64,000 nucleotides of DNA. It comes from an uncultured Lachnospiraceae bacterium. Its GTDB lineage: Bacteria; Bacillota; Clostridia; Lachnospirales; Lachnospiraceae. The stretch lies in the NCBI GenBank assembly GCA_910577675.1, contig CAJTOR010000009.1, forward strand, positions 33,563 to 97,562, in the 5' to 3' direction. Numbering within the stretch: position 1 is the stretch's first letter; every line of letters begins with the position of its first letter. The notes beneath the pieces were generated by a model. That model saw only the letters and a program-made list of their open reading frames with translations, was not told where the DNA came from and searched no databases. Below, one piece after another: positions 8,524 to 16,199 of the stretch. The position numbers and the translations under genes were made by a program.

Positions 8524-9561
8524 TTATTCCTCCTCTCCTTCGTCCGCCCCGTCTTCATCGAGGATTTGTTCCTGCATGTCATTTTCCATATTTTGTAAAT
8601 TTTCTTCACTTTGGACTTTCATACTATTTACGTTATTCTTTGTCATCTCAAGGAAGATATCTTCAAGCGAAAGACTATCCATGTTCATACTGTAAATCGG
8701 ACATCTTGCTGATGCAAGGGCATAAAAAACTTCCTCGCGCACATCCAGGCTCCCCTTTGTCCCGATAAAAATGGCTGTTAATCCATCTTCCCCCCGGTCA
8801 AATGTAAGCTCCTCAATCCCGTTGATGGATGAGAGTGCCGCCTCAATCTTCGCTTCATCACCCAAAACCAAAAGTTTTAGGCGCATCGAGCGCTCCAGGT
8901 ACTTAGGCAGGTTTTCCACTCTGTCCATCACCACGAGTTTCCCTTTATTAATAATCATTACGGTATCACAGACTTCACTGATTTCCGAGAGAATATGGGA
9001 GCTGATAATAACCGTATGTTTTCTTGCCAATTCTTTAATCAGGTCGCGGATCTCAATAATCTGCATTGGGTCAAGTCCGACGGTGGGCTCATCCAAGATA
9101 ACAACCTCCGGATACCCCACAATTGCCTGCGCGAGCCCGACGCGCTGCCGATACCCCTTTGACAGATGGCGGATCAGCCGGTCTGCCACATCCGAAACCT
9201 GCGTGCGCACCATAATATCAGAAAGCATGGCTGCCCGCTGCCCCCGCGGCACTTTCTTGACATCCATCACAAATTTCAGGTATTCCCTCACCGTCATATC
9301 CGGATAAACCGGCGGCATTTCCGGAAGATAGCCGATCGCCTTCTTCGCCTCTTCCGGCTCCTCATAAATATCAAAGCCATTGATGGTAACGCTGCCTTCC
9401 GTCATGGAAATATAACCGGTCAGCATATTCATTGTCGTTGATTTCCCCGCGCCGTTCGGTCCTAAGAAACCGAGTATCTGCCCTTTTTCTACGGTAAAAT
9501 TCAAGTGATCCACCGCGACATGGTCACCGTATTTTTTTACCAGATTTTTTACCTCAATCAA
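8524..9561 (-). CDS. ABC transporter ATP-binding protein (GldA-like)
   Basis: 345 aa. Walker A GPNGAGKST near 34-42, Q-loop PEMPPVYPDM, signature LSKGYRQRVGLAQA, Walker B VVILDEP and H-loop ISSHILSE are all present. The C-terminal 120 residues form the extension seen in GldA/CcmA-type ATPases and end in an acidic tail. The start is TTG at 9561, supported by an ideal AAAGGAGG 8 bp upstream; no in-frame ATG is nearby. It is the first gene of the four-gene exporter operon. Confidence 0.88.
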   Translation of the reverse strand: MIEVKNLVKKYGDHVAVDHLNFTVEKGQILGFLGPNGAGKSTTMNMLTGYISMTEGSVTINGFDIYEEPEEAKKAIGYLPEMPPVYPDMTVREYLKFVMDVKKVPRGQRAAMLSDIMVRTQVSDVADRLIRHLSKGYRQRVGLAQAIVGYPEVVILDEPTVGLDPMQIIEIRDLIKELARKHTVIISSHILSEISEVCDTVMIINKGKLVVMDRVENLPKYLERSMRLKLLVLGDEAKIEAALSSINGIEELTFDRGEDGLTAIFIGTKGSLDVREEVFYALASARCPIYSMNMDSLSLEDIFLEMTKNNVNSMKVQSEENLQNMENDMQEQILDEDGADEGEEE

Positions 9562-9644
9562 ACTCTTTTCCTCCTTTTTTCTTTACGGGTAACAAAACCC
9601 GCAGCGGCTGGTATTTACTGTCCCGCCGCTTTCCTGCCCGTGCC

Positions 9645-9653
9645 ATTGTAACA
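9645..9653 (-). promoter_or_regulatory. Possible extended -10 promoter of the ABC operon
   Basis: Minus strand TGTTACAAT (a TGn extension plus TACAAT), about 85 bp before the TTG start. The -35 region is poor. The rest of the 9562-9775 gap holds no gene I can support. Confidence 0.4.
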
Positions 9654-9775
9654 CGTTTTTGTGAAAACTTGCCGTGGAATATGTGAACATTCTGTGAACC
9701 GCAGGGAGCTTACTTGCTCTCTCCCTGCACGACCCGTACTGCCTTAGCAGACGCTTCCCTGCATGAATCTCTGCA

Positions 9776-9815
9776 TAAAAAGAGGACTGCCGCAGATTCC
9801 CCGCAGCAATCCTCA
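9776..9815 (-). terminator. Terminator after dapB
   Basis: Minus strand GAGGATTGCTGC...GCGGCAGTCCTC followed by TTTTT, starting 7 bp after the dapB stop. Confidence 0.8.
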
Positions 9816-9820
9816 CTTTC

Positions 9821-10585
9821 CTAAGCTCCGACCACACCCCTCATATCGTACATCCCCGCTTTTTTCCCTGCGAGGAATTTCACTGCCTGTACTGCGCCCG
9901 TGCCAAAAACCTCGCGCGAGTAGGCTGTGTGTTTCAGCTCGATCACCTCGTCGCGCCCTGCAAATATTATCTCGTGTTCCCCCACAATCGTGCCGCCGCG
10001 CACCGCCGAAATCCCGATTTCTTTCGGGTCGCGCGCCTGCCTTCGTCCGCTCCGATCATAAGTGTAATGGTACTGCCCGTCAAGTGCGGTATTGATGCGG
10101 TCTGCAAGCAGCAGTGCCGTGCCGGACGGCGCATCCACCTTACGGTTATGGTGGCGCTCCACAATCTCAATATCAAAGTCCGCCTCCGCAAAAATCTTTG
10201 CCGCTGCTTCCGCCAGCTTTGCCAGCGTATTTATGCCGAGTGACATATTGGCAGAGCGGAGGATTGCAACCTCCCTCGATGCCTGTTCCACCTCGGCAAG
10301 CTGTTCCTCTGAAAATCCCGTTGTGCAGAGCACAATTGCCATCTTCCTCTCCCGGCAGACGCTAAGTAGCTCGGTCAGCCCCTTTGGCGAGGAACAATCA
10401 ACCACAACATCCGCCGAAACCGTGCACTCTCCTAGGTGCTCAAACACCGGGTAGGAATTTCCCCCGTTTTTGCGCGGCATCAGGTCAATTCCCGCCACAA
10501 CCTTTATTTCGCTGTCATTTTCCGCAATCTCCGAAATTACCTGCCCGAGTTTCCCGTTGCAGCCGCGTATTATCAGATTTATCAT
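9821..10585 (-). CDS. dapB: 4-hydroxy-tetrahydrodipicolinate reductase
   Basis: 254 aa. Catalyses the NAD(P)H-dependent reduction that yields tetrahydrodipicolinate in lysine and diaminopimelate synthesis. The N-terminal nucleotide-binding motif is GCNGKLGQ, and the catalytic site motif is ERHHNRKVDAPSGTA with its H-H pair and K. The C-terminal YSREVFGTGAV segment is typical. I place the start at the ATG at 10585 (MINLIIRGCNGK) after GAAAGGAAGG; a 26-codon upstream extension in the same frame does not resemble the family. It follows dapA by 84 bp and shares its riboswitch-controlled transcript. Confidence 0.95.
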   Translation of the reverse strand: MINLIIRGCNGKLGQVISEIAENDSEIKVVAGIDLMPRKNGGNSYPVFEHLGECTVSADVVVDCSSPKGLTELLSVCRERKMAIVLCTTGFSEEQLAEVEQASREVAILRSANMSLGINTLAKLAEAAAKIFAEADFDIEIVERHHNRKVDAPSGTALLLADRINTALDGQYHYTYDRSGRRQARDPKEIGISAVRGGTIVGEHEIIFAGRDEVIELKHTAYSREVFGTGAVQAVKFLAGKKAGMYDMRGVVGA

Positions 10586-10669
10586 CCTGGTTCCTTCCTT
10601 TCTATCCTTAAAGCCCATTAATTCCATCTCTTTAGGTTTTTCCCTTTTGCCAGAAAATATCAATCTGCT

Positions 10670-11557
10670 TTATGCGATGAGCCCGACATTTTTCATCTCC
10701 GCATACAGTAACTGCGCATGGGCTTCCTCCATTTCGGTAAGCGGCGAACGAAGCGGTCCCACATTCATTCCCATCTTGTTCAATGCCGCCTTAACCGGTA
10801 TCGGGTTGACTTCGGAAAATAAAGCCCTGATCAGCGGCAGATATTTTAGCTGGAGTTCAAGGCTGCCCTGTGTATCGCCCGCCAGGTACTTTGCGACAAT
10901 ATCATGTGTTTCGCGCGGCACTACATTGGAGAGTACCGATATAACGCCCTTTCCGCCGAGCGAGAGCACCGGCACAATGGACTCGTCATTGCCCGAATAA
11001 ATATCAAGCTTATCCCCGCACAACAGCACGGTCTGGGCTACCTGGCTGATATTTCCGGTCGCTTCTTTCATTGCCACAATATTATCCACATTTTTTGCAA
11101 GGTAAGCCGCAGTTTCCGGCTGGATATTACACCCAGTGCGAGATGGCACATTGTAGAGGATGATCGGCAGGTCTGCCGCCTTTGCAATCTCGGTAAAATG
11201 ACGGATCAGCCCGTTCTGCGTTGCCTTATTATAGTACGGTGTCACAAGCAAAAGACCGTCCGCTCCGTCGTTTCTTGCCTGTTTGGATAGATAGACCGCC
11301 GTTTCCGTGCAGTTTGAACCCGTGCCTGCCACAACCGGCACGCGCTTATTTACATGCTGCACCGTATAGCGGATACACTCGATATGTTCTTCATGCGACA
11401 GCGTGGACGCTTCCCCCGTAGTCCCGCAGATAATGATACTATCCGTACCGTTCTCGATCTGGAAATCAATCAGCTCCCCGAGCTTATCAAAATTGACCTC
11501 CCCGTTTTCCTTCATCGGTGTAACAATTGCAACACCAGCACCCTCAAAAATTGCCAT
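10670..11557 (-). CDS. dapA: 4-hydroxy-tetrahydrodipicolinate synthase
   Basis: 295 aa, normal length. It condenses pyruvate with aspartate semialdehyde. GTTGEAST (pyruvate-binding threonines), the tyrosine in LLVTPYYNKATQ, YNVPSRTG and the Schiff-base lysine in VAMKEATGN are all present. First gene of a dapA-dapB unit. The 400-bp upstream region carries a promoter and a lysine riboswitch, so the enzyme is shut down when lysine is abundant. ATG at 11557 follows AAAGAAAGGATG. Confidence 0.97.
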   Translation of the reverse strand: MAIFEGAGVAIVTPMKENGEVNFDKLGELIDFQIENGTDSIIICGTTGEASTLSHEEHIECIRYTVQHVNKRVPVVAGTGSNCTETAVYLSKQARNDGADGLLLVTPYYNKATQNGLIRHFTEIAKAADLPIILYNVPSRTGCNIQPETAAYLAKNVDNIVAMKEATGNISQVAQTVLLCGDKLDIYSGNDESIVPVLSLGGKGVISVLSNVVPRETHDIVAKYLAGDTQGSLELQLKYLPLIRALFSEVNPIPVKAALNKMGMNVGPLRSPLTEMEEAHAQLLYAEMKNVGLIA

Positions 11558-11674
11558 AATCCTACATCCTTTCTTTCCAATATTAACGAAGTAGAAACCA
11601 CATCAAATCCCGTCAGCAAACTACCCGCATATTTCCAGCCCACAAGGCAAATATACTTCAAAGCCCCACATGCA

Positions 11675-11962
11675 CAAAAAAAAGCCGACACGGATTGCCG
11701 ACTGAAACACTGCCCACCAACTCGGATGTAGCATAACAAAACCCTGCGAAGCCGCAGCAGTTTCATTTTCCCAGTAGCTCTCCACCGCAGAGGAAACCAA
11801 CCTGGCATCCTCCCCAATGACAGTGACCGGACTCTTCATCCGCCCCCCAGCCTGCAAGGTTTCAGGAACCCTGCATCTTCGGCATCTCATCCTTTCTCCT
11901 GCATTCCTCTATGCCTGACATATCCCGCAGTTTACTCTTAATCGATGCGCCTCTACCTCTAT
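11675..11962 (-). promoter_or_regulatory. Lysine riboswitch (L box) with expression platform, upstream of dapA
   Basis: The minus-strand RNA contains the conserved L-box blocks in order: GGUAGAGGCGC (from 11957), AAGAGUA, GGAGAAAGGAUGA, GCCGAAG, GGCUGGG, CACUGUCAU and GGAGAGCUACU (ending near 11770). GGUAG and CUACU close P1. Downstream, CCGAGUUGG can pair imperfectly with CCGUGUCGG, followed by eight U (11683-11676), which would be the terminator formed when lysine is bound. About 120 nt remain to the dapA start. Confidence 0.9.
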
Positions 11963-11976
11963 GCATTTATGTTTCT

Positions 11977-12005
11977 ATCTTATCATTCCATGTCTGCCTT
12001 GTCAA
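11977..12005 (-). promoter_or_regulatory. Promoter of the dapA-dapB unit
   Basis: Minus strand TTGACA (12005-12000), 17-bp spacer, TAAGAT (11982-11977), placing the transcript start just before the lysine riboswitch. Confidence 0.8.
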
Positions 12006-12131
12006 CTACTTTTTTTAATATCCACTCTCTATGTGGATTTGCATACGCCTGGGAGAATGAACTCCCCATGGTTCATTCCCCCATAAGAAAAGGCTCCCTC
12101 ACAAAATCCCTTTCTCCTCTCATTGCCCTCT

Positions 12132-12794
12132 TCACATTTCTTTCGTCGAAGCAACCGGCGTTTCGTCCTTCTCAATCAGATCGAGCTTGCTGACACTTAC
12201 CTCGTAAGCCACACGCTTCTCAAACTCCGTATCGCTGAGCTTCTTCTGGTACTCCCTGCTCTGGATACGCCCCCATACCTGAAGGTGTGCCCCCACCTCG
12301 AAATTATCCGCAAATCTCGCATTGCGCCCCCAGCAGATGCATGGGATATAATCCGATTTTCCGTAAGGACGGTTTACCGCAAGCAGGATGTCCGCAATTT
12401 CCCTGCCAAGCGGTGTCTTGCGGTATACCGGAGGCTTGCAAACAAAGCCGTCCAGATATATGTAGTTCGGCTTATGCTCTCCCTCCGCATGCTCCATCAC
12501 CTTCACTTCCCTCGCAAATACCGAGAGAACAAGGCGATTCTTGTTGTCTTCGTGGCGGTTGTAGGAGCGGAACTGCCCATTGATTTCCACAAATTTTCCC
12601 TTGCAGGACTCCTTCACATTGATCAGACGCTCCGAAACCATAACCGGGATGACATCATAAGTGTCACTGAGGCGGTTTACGGATATTTCCATCAAGTAGA
12701 ACCCTTCCCCGAATACATCGTGGCTGTAAGTAAATTCGCTTACAACTTCCCCTGCCACTGTTACCTGATTGTTGTCAAATACTTTATCTGTCAT
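12132..12794 (-). CDS. Single-stranded DNA-binding-like protein with two OB folds
   Basis: 220 aa, longer than a standard SSB core. Residues about 5-105 form a first OB-like module (VTVAGEVVSEFTYSHDVFGEGFYLMEI). Residues about 113-205 form a second one that looks like true SSB: LGREIADILLAVNRPYGKSDYIPCICWGRNARF and VWGRIQSREYQKK. The acidic DDDIPF-type tip that recruits partners in SSB is absent; the tail is EKDETPVASTKEM. It is monocistronic with its own promoter and no replication genes nearby. The cell probably has a separate essential SSB, so this may be a specialised paralogue. ATG follows AAGAGAGG. Confidence 0.75.
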   Translation of the reverse strand: MTDKVFDNNQVTVAGEVVSEFTYSHDVFGEGFYLMEISVNRLSDTYDVIPVMVSERLINVKESCKGKFVEINGQFRSYNRHEDNKNRLVLSVFAREVKVMEHAEGEHKPNYIYLDGFVCKPPVYRKTPLGREIADILLAVNRPYGKSDYIPCICWGRNARFADNFEVGAHLQVWGRIQSREYQKKLSDTEFEKRVAYEVSVSKLDLIEKDETPVASTKEM

Positions 12795-12859
12795 ATTTAA
12801 CCTCTCTTTCCTTTGGTTCGTTAGAATTTCCTCGTAAACAAAGTATTCTCACGGGTACT

Positions 12860-12888
12860 ATTATATGTGGAAATAATTGGAATTTCAA
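12860..12888 (-). promoter_or_regulatory. Promoter of the double-OB SSB-like gene
   Basis: Minus strand TTGAAA (12888-12883), 17-bp spacer, TATAAT (12865-12860), 66 bp before the start codon. Confidence 0.8.
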
Positions 12889-13275
12889 GTCCTTTCCATC
12901 GTAATTTTCTCCCATAGTAATACACTGTCTGGCATTTTTCGTTCCGACTCCCCATGAATCGACGTAATCTATTATAAACTGATGCCATTATACACCATTC
13001 GCGTGTGAAAACGCAATGCTTTTTCAACTTTTTTAGTCCTTTTTCATCATTCTTTTATTTTTTGTTCTTTTTCAGGATACGAATTACTTAATTTTTGCTT
13101 TTATTTGTAAATATATTCCATTTTCATCTTCTTCATTCTATAAATTATATTTTATTTCCATATATTCCTAACTATTTATAATATCATTTTGTCCATTTTC
13201 TCATGCTTTCGACGTACAATTTCAGAAAAACTAAACAAAATTTTTTACCTTACCGAAAAAAACTTGTAAAATCGT
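12889..13275. other. AT-rich divergent intergenic region, no gene seen
   Basis: This stretch between the divergent SSB-like promoter and typA is A+T-rich, especially 13030-13270. A 68-codon minus-strand frame overlaps the SSB promoter and looks random. I find no RNA gene. Confidence 0.5.
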
Positions 13276-13281
13276 TATAAT
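13276..13281 (+). promoter_or_regulatory. -10 box of the likely typA promoter
   Basis: TATAAT 60 bp before the typA ATG. No good -35 hexamer at 16-18 bp, so the call rests on the -10 alone. Confidence 0.45.
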
Positions 13282-13341
13282 ATGGTAATATGTATGTTGT
13301 GATTTATAGGGTTATTATATAAGGAAGAAACGAGGGAACTT

Positions 13342-15168
13342 ATGAAAATCAAACGTGAAGATATCCGCAACATTGCAATTATTGCCCATGTTGACCATGG
13401 CAAGACAACTCTGGTCGATGAACTGCTAAAGCAAAGCGGCGTGTTCCGCACAAACCAGGTGGTTGAAGAACGGGTTATGGATTCCGGCGACATTGAGCGA
13501 GAGCGCGGCATCACCATCCTTGCCAAGAACACAGCCATCAACTATAACGGTGTTAAAATCAATATTATCGATACGCCCGGACACGCAGATTTTGGCGGCG
13601 AGGTGGAGCGCGTCCTGAAAATGGTAAACGGGGTTGTCCTTGTGGTCGATGCATTTGAGGGCGCTATGCCCCAGACAAAGTTTGTATTGAAAAAGGCTCT
13701 TGAATTGGAGCTGCCGGTTATCGTATGTATCAACAAGATAGACCGCCCGGAGGCAAGACCCAGGGAAGTGATCGACGAAGTGCTGGAACTTTTTATCGAA
13801 CTGGACGCAAACGACGAGCAGCTTGACTGCCCTTTTGTCTTCGCCTCAGCAAAAACTGGTGTTGCCATCCTTGAACTGGAGGATAAACCGGAGAGCATGA
13901 AACCCCTGTTTGAAACCATCCTCGATTACATCCCGGCACCGGAAGGCGACCCGGAGGAAGGAACCCAGATTCTAATCAGCACAATCGATTACAATGAATA
14001 TGTTGGGCGCATTGGTATCGGCAAGGTCGATAACGGCAAAGTAAAAGTCAACCAGGACGTGGTTATCGTAAACCACCACGACCCGGACAAGAGCAAGCGC
14101 GTTAAAATCAGCAAATTGTATGAGTTTGAAGGTTTAAAGAAAGTGGAAGTGGCAGAGGCTGGCATCGGTGCCATTGTCGCAATCTCCGGTATTCCGGATA
14201 TCCATATCGGCGACACGATCTGCTCCGTTGAACATCCTGCCCCAATCCCGTTCCAGAAAATATCCGAGCCTACAATCGCAATGAATTTTATTGTGAATGA
14301 CAGTCCTCTTGCAGGTCAGGAGGGTAAATTTGTCACTTCCCGCCACCTGCGCGACCGTCTTTTCCGCGAATTGAATACGGACGTTTCCCTGCGCGTGGAA
14401 GAAACGGATACAACGGAAGCTTTCAAGGTTTCAGGGCGCGGTGAACTGCACCTGTCAGTCCTGATTGAAAATATGCGCCGCGAGGGCTACGAATTTGCAG
14501 TCAGCAAGGCGGAAGTTCTCTACCGCACGGATGAGGATGGCAAAAAGACCGAGCCGATGGAGCGCGCTTTTGTCGATGTACCGGAGGAATTTTCCGGCAC
14601 AGTCATCCAGAAACTCTCCGAGCGCAAAGGTGAACTCCTCGGCATGTCCACTGCAAACGGCGGCTACACACGCCTTGAATTTCTGATTCCCGCCAGAGGT
14701 TTGATCGGATACCGCGGCGAGTTTTTAACGGACACGAAGGGCAACGGTATCTTAAATACCTCCTTTGAGGGTTACAACCCATACAAGGGCGATATCCAGT
14801 ACAGAAAAACCGGCAGCCTGATTGCCTTTGAATCCGGTGAAGCCATTACTTACGGACTTTTTAACGCGCAGGAGCGAGGCACACTCTTTATTTCCCCCGG
14901 CGAGAAAGTATATGCTGGTATGGTGATTGGCCAGAACGGAAAGACGGAGGATGTCGAGGTGAATGTCTGCAAGAAAAAACAGTTGACCAACACGCGCTCC
15001 TCCAGTGCCGATGAAGCGCTCCGTCTCGTCCCGCCAAGAGTGTTAAGCCTTGAGCAGGCTCTCGAATTTATTGATACGGACGAACTTTTGGAGGTCACAC
15101 CAAAATCCCTGCGCATCCGCAAAAAAATTCTTGATCCGCTGATGAGAAAGAGAGCACAAAGAAAATAA
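13342..15168 (+). CDS. typA: Translational GTPase TypA/BipA
   Basis: 608 aa, normal size. A ribosome-associated GTPase that helps 50S assembly and stress adaptation. G1 AHVDHGKTT near 16-24, the RGIT switch, DTPGH, and NKIDRPEARP (G4) are present, followed by the EF-G-like domains and the BipA C-terminal domain (ARGLIGYRGEFLTDTKG). ATG at 13342 follows GAGGGAACTT. Its TAA stop shares its last base with a 55-bp repeat element that is followed by a strong hairpin. Confidence 0.97.
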   Translation: MKIKREDIRNIAIIAHVDHGKTTLVDELLKQSGVFRTNQVVEERVMDSGDIERERGITILAKNTAINYNGVKINIIDTPGHADFGGEVERVLKMVNGVVLVVDAFEGAMPQTKFVLKKALELELPVIVCINKIDRPEARPREVIDEVLELFIELDANDEQLDCPFVFASAKTGVAILELEDKPESMKPLFETILDYIPAPEGDPEEGTQILISTIDYNEYVGRIGIGKVDNGKVKVNQDVVIVNHHDPDKSKRVKISKLYEFEGLKKVEVAEAGIGAIVAISGIPDIHIGDTICSVEHPAPIPFQKISEPTIAMNFIVNDSPLAGQEGKFVTSRHLRDRLFRELNTDVSLRVEETDTTEAFKVSGRGELHLSVLIENMRREGYEFAVSKAEVLYRTDEDGKKTEPMERAFVDVPEEFSGTVIQKLSERKGELLGMSTANGGYTRLEFLIPARGLIGYRGEFLTDTKGNGILNTSFEGYNPYKGDIQYRKTGSLIAFESGEAITYGLFNAQERGTLFISPGEKVYAGMVIGQNGKTEDVEVNVCKKKQLTNTRSSSADEALRLVPPRVLSLEQALEFIDTDELLEVTPKSLRIRKKILDPLMRKRAQRK

Positions 15169-15222
15169 TGTGAAAGGGGCGTGGGGTTGGTTAAGGGGGG
15201 TGGGGAGCGACCCCTTTCACAT
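15168..15222 (+). repeat. 55-bp repeat element, copy at the typA stop codon
   Basis: Bounded by 12-bp inverted ends ATGTGAAAGGGG and CCCCTTTCACAT. It has the same length and ends as the copy at 23392-23446; the 30-bp interiors agree at 20 positions. This copy has four runs of four or more G in the transcribed strand, so it could form a G-quadruplex as well as a hairpin. Confidence 0.8.
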
Positions 15223-15223
15223 G

Positions 15224-15266
15224 GAAGAACGAGAATGAACCCTGTAGGGGTTCATTCTCGTTCTTC
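15224..15266 (+). terminator. Long hairpin downstream of typA
   Basis: A 19-bp perfect stem (15224-15242 with 15248-15266) around TGTAG. The T-run after it is short, so termination or mRNA protection are both possible. Confidence 0.6.
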
Positions 15267-15463
15267 TGGGCGGGAGCAATGACTGTTTTGGCTCCGCGGT
15301 TGGGTTTGGCTTGCTCGGTGCTTTACTTTTGGGCTTGGGAGTTTGCTTTGGGGGGCTTTGTGGCTCGTTTGCCTTGGTGGGTGCTTTTTTTTGGGGGCTT
15401 GATACACAGCTTTGTGGGTTGGGGAAATTTGTGCTGTAGGTGAGGAGTGTTTGAAAAGAAATG
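15267..15463. other. G/T-skewed non-coding stretch
   Basis: About 200 bp in which the plus strand is almost all G and T, with words such as GGGCTTGGGAG and TTTGGGGGGCTTTG. The minus strand stays open over 90-110 codons but encodes only a Pro/Lys/Ser-rich random-looking chain that runs through the tRNA. No gene supported. Confidence 0.5.
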
Positions 15464-15464
15464 A

Positions 15465-15496
15465 AAAAGCCCGGAGTTTTAAAACTCCGGGCTTTT
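15465..15496. terminator. Bidirectional terminator after tRNA-Trp
   Basis: Perfect 32-bp palindrome with arms AAAAGCCCGGAGTTTT / AAAACTCCGGGCTTTT. It ends transcription of the tRNA on the minus strand and may also stop read-through from typA. Confidence 0.85.
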
Positions 15497-15500
15497 GGTA

Positions 15501-15571
15501 CAGGGGTAGAAGGATTCGAACCCTCATTAACGGTTTTGGAGACCGGCATCCTACCCTTGGAAGATACCCCT
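15501..15571 (-). tRNA. tRNA-Trp (anticodon CCA)
   Basis: 71-nt cloverleaf on the minus strand. The acceptor stem AGGGGTA pairs with TACCCCT, the anticodon arm is CGGT-CTCCAAA-ACCG giving CCA, and the T arm contains GGTTCGAATCC. The 3' CCA is not encoded. It has its own promoter and a terminator immediately downstream. Confidence 0.95.
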
Positions 15572-15593
15572 ATGCATTTCTAAATGCTTATTC

Positions 15594-15622
15594 AGTATAC
15601 TGCAATTTATTGGAATTGTCAA
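15594..15622 (-). promoter_or_regulatory. Promoter of tRNA-Trp
   Basis: Minus strand TTGACA (15622-15617), 17-bp spacer, TATACT (15599-15594), 23 bp before the mature 5' end. Confidence 0.85.
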
Positions 15623-15650
15623 GATTTTTTTTGTTTTTTCTTAAAAAAAC

Positions 15651-15682
15651 AAAAACGGCAGGAAGGTATGCCTCCCCGCCGC
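15651..15682 (-). terminator. Terminator of the HPr-like gene
   Basis: Minus strand CGGCGGGGAGG...CCTTCCTGCCG followed by TTTTTGTTTTTTT. Confidence 0.8.
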
Positions 15683-15710
15683 GTTTTACCTGCCTCTTAA
15701 AGTATGCCAA

Positions 15711-15932
15711 CTAGCAGGCAAATTTCTGGCAGAGCTGATGGAACTGCGGGTTCTCACCGTGCATTGCTACCAGTACCGGAAGCGATGCAAGGCTTAATAC
15801 GCCGAGAAATGATTTCGCATCCACAATCACTTTATTATAAGTTACGTCGATGTCAAAATCACACTTTGTCGCCGCAGCAACAAACTCTTTCACATCATCC
15901 ACACGATTGAATTTCACCAGATTCTTTTCCAT
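15711..15932 (-). CDS. HPr/Crh-like protein without the phosphocarrier histidine
   Basis: 73 aa. The fold signature DIDVTYNKVIVDAKSFLGVLSLA matches the HPr region around regulatory Ser46 (KSIMGVMSL in HPr). The segment that should carry His15 (the GIHARPA loop) reads NRVDDVKEFVAAA and has no histidine. Like Crh of Bacillus it may be phosphorylated only on the serine and act as a regulator, not as a PTS phosphocarrier. I start at the ATG at 15932, six bases after GAGGTG; a GTG three codons upstream is part of that ribosome site. It stands alone with its own promoter and terminator. Confidence 0.75.
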   Translation of the reverse strand: MEKNLVKFNRVDDVKEFVAAATKCDFDIDVTYNKVIVDAKSFLGVLSLASLPVLVAMHGENPQFHQLCQKFAC

Positions 15933-15964
15933 AATTCTCACCTCAACTTTCTGGAAGTATGATA

Positions 15965-15993
15965 TTTATACCACGTTTTCCATTCTACGTCAA
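15965..15993 (-). promoter_or_regulatory. Promoter of the HPr-like gene
   Basis: Minus strand TTGACG (15993-15988), 17-bp spacer, TATAAA (15970-15965). Confidence 0.8.
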
Positions 15994-16178
15994 CAGTGAG
16001 TTTTTTGTTCCATTTATGGGTTATAGCACCTGAAAATTTGTTGGATTTGCAAAATCACCCGGGTGCTCCCATAGATAATTTAGCAAATATGCCCAATATG
16101 TAACAACACTCCCGGGCAGTGTACTCTGCGTTTTTTCCCTGATAGGCAAAATACGAAAAATATTTTCGTGAATTTTCG

Positions 16179-16195
16179 CAAAAGGCAGCCTTTTT
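16179..16195 (-). terminator. Weak hairpin after the 189-aa gene
   Basis: AAAAGG/CCTTTT short stem beside a further CGAAAAATATTTTCG dyad at 16152-16166. A possible terminator of low strength. Confidence 0.3.
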
Positions 16196-16199
16196 AAAG

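Noticed and set aside
9821..10663. Longer dapB start at 10663
   Set aside because: The extra 26 residues precede the conserved nucleotide-binding strand, while the ATG at 10585 has a good ribosome site.
12821..13027. 68-codon minus-strand frame upstream of the SSB-like gene
   Set aside because: It covers the consensus promoter of that gene and resembles no protein family.
15217..15549. A 110-codon minus-strand frame rich in Pro, Lys and Ser
   Set aside because: It runs through the tRNA-Trp gene and its terminator and has biased composition from a G/T-skewed stretch; no ribosome site.
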